A stretch of DNA of 64,000 bases. It comes from Gracilaria gracilis (taxonomy: Eukaryota; Rhodophyta; Florideophyceae; Gracilariales; Gracilariaceae). The DNA is taken from the NCBI GenBank assembly GCA_030374805.1, contig JARGSG010000001.1:868001-932000 (forward strand), given 5' to 3'. A model generated the notes under the pieces. That model had not been told where the DNA came from. It did not search any database and saw nothing but the letters and a program-made list of their open reading frames with translations. Each line of letters starts with the position of its first letter. Position 1 is the stretch's first letter. Below, piece by piece: positions 43,756-53,784 of the stretch. A program made the translations under genes and the position numbers.

Positions 43756-46509
43756 TTACGTCTTTTCTAGAACTTTCTGCAGCAAACTTTCGAGGTTTTG
43801 TATCCTTGAGTTAAGCAGTTCAATTTGGTTCTGCTTTCCTTTAGTCGTCTTGGCCTTTTTCGCAGTGGTTGGGTTCTTCTTCGCCCTCTTCGGTTGCGAT
43901 GCCGGTACAGTTTTGTCTTCAATAACAATAACCTCTGCTGCATTTCGTTTCCTGCCTTTAGATTGAGCGCGCTTCCATTGAGGTTTAGAGAGCTTTGGAT
44001 AACCGGAAATTGGGCCATCTATAAAAAGATTTTGTGCATCCGACTGATCCAGCTCTCTCAGGAGTTGTAAAGCATCAAGAATCTGAAGGCCTCTCCCATG
44101 TGCCATTGCAAATTTTGGGAGCGATTTTATCCGATTGTGATATGCTTCGTTCGGATTTGTATCGAAAAATAGGGCGCGGTGCCTCTCTGCAATTGGAATT
44201 GAGCAAGAATGGTTCTGAAACCAGAGCAAGTATGCACATATATTCTTCGCAAGCCAGTCGGCAAATGCTTCCCATTTGGATCCCATTCCTCTCATGAAGC
44301 TCAACGCTTGCTCACATTCTTCCCGAGAATAGACATTTCGAGTACCAATTGCCCACTCAAAAAGCTTTCGTTCGTTTGTGATTTCGCATTTTTCCAAAAT
44401 ACATCTCTTGGCGTGAACATCGCACCCGACTGCAACAGCTTTGATATAATCAATAACAGCACCTGACTTAAAAGTTTCGTCCAGAGCCGTAGCCAAACTA
44501 AAAGCATATGTTGTTTCGAAGTCTGTAGCCATTGTCAACCTGTCTTGGCCAGAAGCCTTCAATGGATCACCCAAACCTCGCCGCCTCATCTGGGACACGA
44601 ACTCGCGAAACAAAAGCAAACGAGACCCAGTAGTCTTTCTGGTGCAGAGCTGGTGCATGACTGCATATATGCAGCCTGTCATTTCGTCCTTCGCAATTAT
44701 TGATACCAGTTTGAATTGCAACACCTGTCCATCTTCGTCGTGAGCATTTACGATACCGAAAGTCCCATCACATCCAAACCGAGGATATTGGGCGGCTTTG
44801 TCTAGGAGAATTTTCTCTCCGAAAATTATGGACAAGCCTTTCTGGTCCCGAGTCAAACGGAAATCGTCGTTCGATCTTTGATCCTCAACTGATAATATAT
44901 AAGAGCAGTTTCCAAAGGTGTTGTTCTGCCCAGGACATATACTGCTGAGCAAAGCAGCTAGAGAGCTTCCCTTGGGATGGATAGTTTCGTGGGCATTTCC
45001 CCGCAGTCTCTTCACTGTGGAAGGCGGAGGTGCGCAGCCAAACCGCTCTTTAACCTTCTGCAGTATCATGCTGCCACTCAGTAGGTCGTTACGGTTGCAA
45101 AGATCTACCACAAAGTTCTTCACCAAGGACGGTGGAGGCTTCATCACTGGCCATGCGTGAGAATGAACCCCAACCCCTACTATAACTGCCCAAGATAAGA
45201 ATTTGTCATCTTCACGTTGCTTCATGAAGAGGTAATGATATTCTGCTTCACATTTGACGTGCACCAGACGTGGGGATTCCTGAAGATGTACAAAACGTGT
45301 ACAGAACCTCGCACGTGTGCTCAACGGGTATGGTGGGCAGTCTCCAGTAGTTCTTGGGCTTTCTGGGAAAACGCCCATCTTCGCCATTGCGATCATTTCA
45401 TTAACCATATCTTGATTGGCGCCCTGCAAATGAGAAGGAATCTTAACAAGAGAACATTTCTTGGGATCCCTTACACCTTCCTTTCCAAACTGACAACACC
45501 CTATGAAGTCGGGAAGCTTAGAACTCGCAACAGATCCGCTCTTCTCCAGGTTATATCTCATCTTTCCAACCTTGAACACCCAGTTTGGGCTTCGACGTTG
45601 AGGTTCGGCCGCGTGTTGGATCATTTCCAATTGATCCAAACTAGACACGAATGAATCGTGCTTGCAGATCAGAGGGAAGGCGTTCTGCGCGAAGAAAAAG
45701 ACTTGGCGAGCAAGGCTTTTCTCATAATCGACTGCTTCACTTCGTTTTCTCACCAATACTTCTGTTTCATTACTCCATCTAACACAACTTTGTGCTTCAT
45801 ACAAATGGCGTGGACAATTATTTGGCTCAGCCTCAGAATCTCTATACATGTTTGGTTCGGTTGTATGGCATAACCCAGAAAATGTGTGAGAACGTTTTCC
45901 TAGGTTATCATTTATCCGAGACGCTGGAATTAAATTTGACGTTTTGTAAGATTCTGAACTGCTCGTCAAATGTGCATCATTTGCACCTCCTGTACAACTT
46001 TCCAGTGAATGAAGTTCGCCAGACTGAGTTCCAAAATTTCCTACCGCGGCAATGGAACGGGGGTCCAGCTTCCTTAAGCTTTCATTTCCACTCCAGATAC
46101 CATCATGTCCTCTCTTACACACATTGAGGCTAGTGCTACAACACTTAATTCCTGAACAACTGAATGTTCGCCTCATTACTGGAATCTTGTTTCCAAAAAT
46201 ATGTAAAGTTGAATCCTTTGAAACCTTCGAACGCATTGAGTACGGAGAAAATTCAATGAATGTATCAGCTTGCAAACCATACCCTTCCAAATTCACAAAA
46301 GAAGCAAACCCCTCAGGTGAAACTGGCAGATACGGTGGCGGCTTTTCGAAAACACGGCAATGTCGAGCAGAAATATTCCGAGTTATCTGATACAAATCGT
46401 TATTCTTCTGGAACAGTATTACACCACGGGGGTCACTTTCAAGTTGCTGAGAAGATGACGTGAGGTTGGCGGAACTGTCATCACTGCACAACACATTCAC
46501 GACCTCCAT
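43756..46509 (-). CDS. Mutator-like (MULE) transposase
   Basis: Intact intronless frame of 917 aa. The DDE core is visible: Asp581 in FGCDGTFGIV, Asp663 in ATDFETTYAF, and Glu788 in NPNEAYHNR, with the CxxH motif GCDVHAKRC at about 696-699 between the second and third acidic residues, as in MULE transposases. The N-terminal 300 residues are divergent with scattered Cys and His and may bind the ends. The C terminus is Lys-rich (KRAKKNPTTAKKAK) and closes with a coiled coil, QIELLNSRIQNLESLLQKVL, likely for dimerisation. It catalyses cut-and-paste movement with 9-bp duplications. Confidence 0.85.
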   Translation of the reverse strand: MEVVNVLCSDDSSANLTSSSQQLESDPRGVILFQKNNDLYQITRNISARHCRVFEKPPPYLPVSPEGFASFVNLEGYGLQADTFIEFSPYSMRSKVSKDSTLHIFGNKIPVMRRTFSCSGIKCCSTSLNVCKRGHDGIWSGNESLRKLDPRSIAAVGNFGTQSGELHSLESCTGGANDAHLTSSSESYKTSNLIPASRINDNLGKRSHTFSGLCHTTEPNMYRDSEAEPNNCPRHLYEAQSCVRWSNETEVLVRKRSEAVDYEKSLARQVFFFAQNAFPLICKHDSFVSSLDQLEMIQHAAEPQRRSPNWVFKVGKMRYNLEKSGSVASSKLPDFIGCCQFGKEGVRDPKKCSLVKIPSHLQGANQDMVNEMIAMAKMGVFPESPRTTGDCPPYPLSTRARFCTRFVHLQESPRLVHVKCEAEYHYLFMKQREDDKFLSWAVIVGVGVHSHAWPVMKPPPSLVKNFVVDLCNRNDLLSGSMILQKVKERFGCAPPPSTVKRLRGNAHETIHPKGSSLAALLSSICPGQNNTFGNCSYILSVEDQRSNDDFRLTRDQKGLSIIFGEKILLDKAAQYPRFGCDGTFGIVNAHDEDGQVLQFKLVSIIAKDEMTGCIYAVMHQLCTRKTTGSRLLLFREFVSQMRRRGLGDPLKASGQDRLTMATDFETTYAFSLATALDETFKSGAVIDYIKAVAVGCDVHAKRCILEKCEITNERKLFEWAIGTRNVYSREECEQALSFMRGMGSKWEAFADWLAKNICAYLLWFQNHSCSIPIAERHRALFFDTNPNEAYHNRIKSLPKFAMAHGRGLQILDALQLLRELDQSDAQNLFIDGPISGYPKLSKPQWKRAQSKGRKRNAAEVIVIEDKTVPASQPKRAKKNPTTAKKAKTTKGKQNQIELLNSRIQNLESLLQKVLEKT

Positions 46510-47962
46510 TTCTTTCTTAGCTTTTCTAGACGGTTCTCACGAAGATCTTGCTCTCGAGGAAAGGAACAGATCTGCCTCTCGTGTTATGATCAACGGGAAC
46601 GAAGGCTCCAATTGATCCGCATTTCTGTACAACACTTACAAACGGCCCAAATTAACGTTACAATTTTTTTTGATTGACAACCTACACGGTTGTAAACTGA
46701 CCGTTACGGAAACGGCGCGAACCATTGGGGTTTTCCGTGAAGGTTGGCATGAAGTGATTGTGTACTCGCCGTTACTTTAACTTCAAAAGAGATCAATCAC
46801 AACCTGGGATCAACTTAAATAATTCCCCCCTAATCTCAAATTGAATGGCAGATCAAAAAATTAGGTTTGATACCATGAATTGGCGCATGGTTATGGGTTG
46901 GAAACCATATAATGACCAAACCAGTTTATGAACCGTTTTAATGAATAACTACGCTAAGATTACTCCCGGCGTCTCGTATCTTAATATCATATGCGCTTCA
47001 ACTTTTTGTTCAAGCATAATGTATTGGGGGGTTTTACCATTCCTATAAACATTTTTAAATAACGACTGTGAAAAGTTTAAATAAATATTTCATATACCTC
47101 AACAAACAAAAATACATTTTCGGATATGAATCATATCTAAGCTTTCTTAAAAGCTGCACATATTATATATCTAGAGGTAGAAGATAAAATTGATTCTTTC
47201 AGGGCCAGAACTGTTCTTCAGTACGAATGTGTATGTTGGTGTTACGAAAAGCGGTTTTTGTTTTTCTCAAGACTAAGATATCGGTATTTTATGACTTAAA
47301 TTGAACATGTATTATGGACTTAGAAGTATTTGAAGTTCTTGATGGCACATATTTTAATTACTAATAGTGTAATGTGTAATAGAGCTTTAAATTACTAAGA
47401 ACAAAATTATTATGATGTGTCAAATAGAGAATCTACTTTTTAGATGGCTGGGAATTGTAAATGAGTAAGAAATTTGTATAGGGTATAACATTGTTGTTTG
47501 GGTGTGTTAGAAATATTAAAACGTAATTGGGACTGGCATATGACAACAGTTTTTTAGTTTTATTTTCAAAAGATGTAAGAATGTATGTTTTGATATCAAA
47601 CTAGATTTAGTTATATGTCAGACTGTAAAATGTCATAATTGTTCGTGAAAATAGAAATATAGAGTTTGGACAATATTTTCTGGTGGAGCTAAACATGTTG
47701 ACTCATACATCTTTGTTTCAGGTAGTAATTGTGTTGGTTGTTTTTATGTTGTTGGCAGCTTAATTTGGCTACATGTACTGTAATGATGTAAGAATGTAAT
47801 TTTAATTACAACACTGATTCTGAAAATGAAATTGGCCTTCTTGAAAAATTTTAATTTTCACATTTACAGTGCTTGGGTAGTACTGACGTTCTTGGTCCTT
47901 CTAGCTAGGGCTATATTGGGTAGATGATATTTGGATATAGGGTCTGGGTGATATCCTATATC
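46510..47962. other. AT-rich right spacer of the Mutator-like element
   Basis: Non-coding, AT-rich DNA between the transposase start and the right end. It should hold the transposase promoter. I see none of the GC hairpins that crowd the left end. Confidence 0.5.
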
Positions 47963-47971
47963 AATTATCAC
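47963..47971. repeat. right 9-bp target-site duplication of the Mutator-like element
   Basis: AATTATCAC, identical to 39717-39725. Confidence 0.9.
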
Positions 47972-49757
47972 CGTAGTAGCGACTAACCCCAAGATCGAAT
48001 GCATGCAATTTATCAAAGCCAAACCTGTCAAACAAACTCCCTTCAGCTGTGCCAACATCATACAAAATGCACAGTGACGGTGGAAAAGGGCGAGCGCTTT
48101 CTTGCTGTAAGAAACGCTTCAGATAGCTCTGCCTTCTTTTTTGGTATGCTTTTGGCATTCTCATGAACTGCTTCCATTTCATGGAAGGGTATATTTGTCC
48201 ACTACCGTCGCAGTACGTTCCCTCCGACAACAGTCGTTCCAATATTGCACTCTCAAGTTGAGCGCTGACAACAGTGTCCACAGACCTTGACTCGTGATGC
48301 TGTCCAGGTATGCTACTAGTTCGTTTGCCGGAAAAACGGCACAAGGTACATTGACGTAAGCCACCGCTTCGATAGAGATTTGTAAACACCCGTTCTTGAG
48401 GCTGATCACATAGAACCGATAAAAGTCGTGGTTCGAAGCAATACTGCTGCCAAAGATCTCGTGAGTGATGCGAAGCATCCCTGAGTAGCAAAAACAAAAA
48501 CCTTTGGAACAACTCGTTCCTTAAGAGAGGCAAATCAGCGTTCTTCCCCACATAGTCGTCGATAAACAGTTCAGGCGCAATACCAATATCGCTCCACACA
48601 CCGTAAGCAACTGGCATGTTGTCAATTCGTATGCGAAGCACCACGCTCTCTACTGCCCCAGACTGCGCTAACTGTGTGCCATCGCAGTACAGAGAAAAAA
48701 AGACCAGAGGAAGGTCAAGATAATACGGAGCGCTCGCCGTTTCCATCATTTCGCAAGTGTGGGCACAAGTGTACACACGATTTCCGTCAGCGTTTGTCAT
48801 CGCCGTGAACGGTTCAACCTTACTTAGCCCGCCAAAATTGTCAATCAATGACTTTAGAGCTTTCATGATAGGGATAATGTACCCAACTTGGGATTGTTCT
48901 CTGATGGTAATGTGCGCAACGTTCCAACCTTGGGCTTTCACAATAACATTTCTTTCGTATAACACTCTATTAGAGAATGCCTTTTCGTCTTCAAAATCTG
49001 AAAGAAGGTGTGGAACAGCGCATATAGTCTCGTTATCCTGTAGGAAGGCCTCAAAAGCCCTTCGATGTTGACGGTAGCATTCTTCCATTTCATTAACTGA
49101 GTAACGCTTTCGCAAGCAATCATCAACAAGTGGCTTAACTTGAGCAGAAATTGAGGATTGTTGTGACGGTGAGTCATCTACGTTAGCCTCTACGGGTTTA
49201 ACGACATCACCGAAGCACTTCAAGAACTCAAAGACCTCACGAGAAACATCCGTTGCGCTTTGAAATTTTGGCAGCCAGCAAATATCGTCCTCGTCTACAT
49301 TAGGTCCTGCGTCATCAGAACCGGAGGTGAAATTGTTGTTGGAAACCTCATTGTTTATCACGGGAGTCTATTCTGGAAAGGCTGGCAAGTTCGGAAAAAC
49401 AAGCCTGGTGTCTTGAATATTCGCAATGTGAGCTTCGGGGCCTGACAGTTGGTTGGGTGTTAATGTAATTGATGTGGTTGGAACCTCAACAAGATTTTCC
49501 TGCTTTTCAGTATCCTGGTCATCAATAGAATTAAGGTCTGCAGTTGATGTGACAGCAGAGGCAAGCTCACTTCTAGTACGTTGCCGAGAAAATGGGAAGA
49601 TATTGGGAGAAGCTTGGTTGGCTTTAGTGGATTGAGAATTGTTTGGGATGGAGTTACATATGGTTTCATGATTCAAGAGTCGAAGGTGGTTTCGGAAACG
49701 TTGTCCGCAACGAAAGCAAGACAGACTACTGCGTCCACTGGAATGAGAAGCGTCCAT
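47972..49757 (-). pseudogene. KDZ/CACTA-like transposase, N-terminal half
   Basis: From ATG 49757 the protein begins with a zinc finger of C2HC type (CFRCGQRFRNHLRLLNHETIC), typical of KDZ (Plavaka) transposases. An in-frame TAG at 49368-49370 interrupts it. The same frame then runs to the insertion point with VFFSLYCDGTQLAQSG and the following IRIDNMPVAYG, matching the first catalytic Asp region of KDZ/CACTA enzymes, and KLHAFDLGVSR, the second Asp region. The frame is cut by the MULE at 47963. Family placement between KDZ and CACTA is inference from motif style. Confidence 0.72.
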
Positions 49758-50726
49758 TGTACTAGCCAAACTCCATACCAAGCTCCCCGATATGTGTTGG
49801 AAAGTGTTGTTTGTGCTCAGAGATGCACTCTGCCCAAACCTGATCAACAAAGAGGCGCCTCATGAAGAACTTACAGAAAAAATGGGGTTTTCGTATTTTT
49901 GAATCACGAGATTAGAGTTCACAAAGCTACCCAAGAATCAAGTGAAGCTCTGCGTCGCTGTCTGCGGTCTCGAAACTGGAGGGTCAAACCGCCCTCTCGA
50001 AAGGTCGCAATAGGAAGTTCTTTGATCCAAAACTGTTACGGGATTCACCGTCGTTTCTCTTGAACTAAGGCTTTTTGTTCTCTTTTCCTCGTGGTTGAGG
50101 GCGCTGTGGGGGTCAGCGTTTATTTACTCTCCTACACTTATGCAGTTCTGTACCATCGGAATCGACGAAGAAAGCTTTCATCTGCTCTACAACTGTTACT
50201 CACAATCTCAGCAGACGTGCAACTAAGCGCAATGTGAAACATACTGATGTAAGTACTTTTCTTTTCATGCAAGGAAATGTTTACTGTACCAGATTCTTGG
50301 CGTTTGCCTCGACATCTAGATCGGACTGACTGTGACAGAATAAGTTTCCACTGGGTTAGATCAGACACCATGGCCGAACAGGTGGCACTTCTGATGCCGT
50401 GCATGTCTTCCGTTTGTTATGAACGTTTATGTCCTGCTGGGATTTCATACGTATCTGTCCAAACCTATTTGTCAAGCGAAAGAGCGGAGCTCAACTCACA
50501 GGTTGTAGTGGACACGTACCGTATTATTCTAACATACCCCATTTCGTTTCAGTTCAATGCCTTCCACCTATTTTCCTTTCAGTAACTTGTGCTTAATAAC
50601 CTCGCCCATCGATTCCATTGATGACAAATACCGCTGTACGTTCTCTATGATTTTGGTTCTGCGCCGAACCAATTCTACGTTGAACACAGCCCAAACTAAC
50701 TCAGGCGTGCCCGGCTTTTCCGTCAT
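49758..50726. other. divergent intergenic region
   Basis: Lies between the transposase start and the gene at 50727. The latter may have upstream exons here; I could not place one. Confidence 0.35.
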
Positions 50727-52910
50727 ATGTACGACCCAAGATCAAATCACAGCAATAGGATGCTACCAATGCAAGCGGCCCGTGTGCAGCATTCGAGAAC
50801 GCACACAGGGCATTCGTCATTGCCAACACCACATCAATTGCTGTCCCAATCTCCTCTGGCAACTGGCAACGATACAATAGCTCCTCTGGTCTATGATCGG
50901 TCTCAGTCTCTGCCTATCACACAGATACCGGCTGGCTCGCTCCCGAGACAGAACAATGAGAGTGCATTCACAGGAGACGGGTCCACGTTTCTTCCGACAA
51001 TTACTACACCACTCCATCCCATTCCACCCTGTTCCCCATCTGTGGTGCAAGGTGTCACACAAGGTAGTACGCCAGGGCTATCTGGAATACATCAACAATC
51101 ACAGAGACGGCGCCTAAACCCCGGCATCCGTCGTCCAGCAAGCGCTGGGCCATCGGCAGGACTGCCACCTACACCATCACGTCCACCGGTTGATCCTCGT
51201 GTACAAGACAGGCAAAATGATGACAGTGCAGGTACAAGAAGGCGTAGAGTGCAGCGCAGTAACTCTCGGACAGGAAGAATGAACAACCGAAACCGCGAAG
51301 CTGGTAGTGCTATTGATATTGGGTCAGAAGAGAATGTTGTGACACAAAGCTTGCAACAAGAGAGACTGATCGCTCTAAAAGAGCAGGAGATTGAAGTACT
51401 GAGATCTTCTAACGAGGAGTTAAAGATTATGAGAAGAATTTTGGAACGGATTGAGAGGAATACCTCTGAAATGTCAATCAGAAATGGGGGTAGTGTAACA
51501 AACTCTGAGCAACGAAACGATTACTTGATTCTTGTGAGAGGAATATGCAATGTAGAAAGGTTTCTGAAGGCCTCAGCAGCACTGGGACTATTCCACATGC
51601 CATTCATGTACCCAACCTCCGAAAGCAAAAGATATGTTACCGAACTCGTCAAGAATGCGCTTCAATCAGATCGCGAGAACAGCAAATATCGGGGCGAGGA
51701 CCCTGTGAACTTCATTGATAACTACATTGTGCTTACGAGTGGTAGCAGGATTCATGCAGTCGGCATAGAACCTGAAATGAGGGGTCAGAAGGAGAGCTCT
51801 GCTCTGAAACTCGAGGTCACCCATATCAAAGCAAGAATGAGGAAGACTACTATGCTCTTTGACGACGAAATTACTAAGCGAATGGCCGCTGCTTTCATGG
51901 AGAAGATACCTGGCTTGAATCATTTCTTATCGCTCCATTCCACACCAAGCAGGGCCAAGATTCAAAACATTTTTTGTTTGAACATGATGCGGTATGTGCA
52001 AGAGCGTAACCTCTCAGAGGGAGTGAACGTCTTTTATGAGGGTGAAATTCTGGATAGTGCCTTCACCGCAGCAAAGAATGTGTTTTATGACGTCGCGTTC
52101 CGTCAGCAACGAAACGCGTACAATGAAATGTCTAAAGCATTTTCGGAACAAGAGCTACAATCGTTATTATCTCCGCTCAAGTCATACGTTCGCCAAACAA
52201 GGGGAGAAGACTTTGACATATTTGCAAGACGTACTCACCGGCATGTGGAAATCTTTGTGAAAGCATATATCGTTGAGAAAGTAAGTGTATGTCAAATTCC
52301 CCCCTGTCCAACGCCTATCTAACCCTTTTCTGTTCTTTCTCCGTACCTGAAGTTGCAATCAAAAGTACTTGCTGGTGCTCTATCGGCATCCGTTTCTGTG
52401 TATGACCCCGAGGTTAACAAATACCGGAAACTAAATGAGACACAACTTTTGAGTCTCTTACGCATGCGAAAAAGATCATCTCCGGGTTCCAGCCATGAAC
52501 AGGCTTATCTAGAGCACTGCTTTTCTATATCGGAGAAACTGGAAAAGGCATATCTCACACAATACTTTGGTTCATTTGCGATGGAGTATATTAGCTTGCG
52601 ATTGCCGGAAGCACCTGGTACAGGAGGAACGACAACAGTCTCTGCTGTCACTCCAACTGTGTACCGTTCAAAGATGCCGGACCTGTTTCAATCGCCTTTC
52701 GTTGGCGGCGACATTAAGTCTTGGTTGCAGAATCACGAACAAAAGTACTGTCGTGATCGCCTGAGTCAAACGCAACAAACGTATCAACTTTCTGTGACAG
52801 AGCGGTATGAATGGGATTGCATCTACGTTACAGACCAACATATAATCGGAATAGGGCTTGCAAGCAAGCGATTTGATGAGTTTTGTCTGCCTTTTGGTTC
52901 AGATAGATAG
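50727..52910 (+). CDS. unknown two-exon protein, possible transposon accessory gene
   Basis: Exon 1 50727-52280 and exon 2 52353-52910 with a 72-bp intron (GTAAGTG...TGAAG) chosen because it keeps the frame; product 703 aa. Residues 1-190 are Pro/Ser/Arg-rich and disordered, 190-240 form a coiled coil (LQQERLIALKEQEIEVLRSSNEELKIMRRIL, leucine-rich), and 260-700 look globular and helical. No known domain, signal peptide or membrane segment. It is divergent from the KDZ/CACTA-like transposase, which suggests a second gene of that element, but no terminal repeats could be found to prove it. The start may be further upstream. Confidence 0.55.
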
Positions 52911-53487
52911 GGAGAACGATGGGTTCCTTAACGCACGTTTTTGGCAATACATTGTCCAAGTAAGGATGATGAGCTTGGTTCTGACGATTGCGTTGATTGT
53001 CGACGCCCCTTGGCGCGTTCATTCTATACATGGCTCCGCTTACCAAGTCTCCATTGCGCACGCTGCCCGTCACCCTTCCTCAACTGTTGACGCTCTCCAA
53101 CTTTGCGTCGCACTTGCGTTTGTCCGCAGTGCCCAGCGCTTCTACCCCGCCGGCTACTGACGTCGATATGCCTGCCACTAATTTTGTGCCTGTCAAGCAT
53201 GCTGCAAATAGAAATGTGCAGAAACGACCACGCCGAACCATTTAATACGACTCCGTGCGTTTATGATTCGAGCGGGAAAGATTAATTGAGAGTAAGTTCA
53301 ACACGAATGCGAATTAGAAGACGATATGGCCCATTCAATAATGACATCTCCTACTAACAAGAATGTCGTAGCTTCTGTCTTTCATGTACTATGAATTCTG
53401 TATGGCGCAAAAATGAGAGGCAGATAGATGAGAATTCTACGATGGTCAAATACTGGTTTTAGCTAAGAAGAAAGCACTGTACAGGAA

Positions 53488-53784
53488 ATGGCAGTCATGG
53501 AGGAAGAACGTACTATTATTTTCGTTAATCTACAGGAAAGAAAATGGAGTGGAAGTTTTACCGGTGTGAAGATGAAGCCCAGGAGCACAGTAGTGGGTGT
53601 TGCTGGCAAGACGTTTTCAATTGATATAGATGCCCCTGGGAAAGATGTTTCCGCTGCGTCAGTATCTGCTTTGCGTCACATTGTTAATCTCCTGCTTTCT
53701 TCTCCGCGTGCCCAGAAGAAAGCGGAAGAAGAGGAACGATGTGGTGAAAGAGTGGCAAAACTGCGGGTAGAGAGCAAGTCTTAA
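53488..53784 (+). CDS. small protein, unknown
   Basis: 98 aa from ATG 53488: a beta-rich first half (RTIIFVNLQERKWSGSFTGVK), then SVSALRHIVNLLL and a charged tail. It may be a gene of the neighbouring transposon or chance; no domain recognised. Confidence 0.3.
   Translation: MAVMEEERTIIFVNLQERKWSGSFTGVKMKPRSTVVGVAGKTFSIDIDAPGKDVSAASVSALRHIVNLLLSSPRAQKKAEEEERCGERVAKLRVESKS

Larger units (their letters stand above)
39726..47962 (-). mobile_element. Mutator-like DNA transposon (MULE), 8237 bp
   Basis: Bounded exactly by a 9-bp duplication, the length typical of Mutator. It carries a DDE transposase with Mutator-type motifs and a second zinc-cluster gene on the same strand. The ends, GGTGGGGCTCTC on the left and CTATATC on the right, show no obvious terminal inverted repeat, as in non-TIR MULEs. 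Composition is strongly divided: the first 1.4 kb are very GC-rich hairpin repeats, while the spacers at 42.5-43.7 and 46.6-47.9 kb are very AT-rich. Both genes are intact, so the element may be active. Confidence 0.82.
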
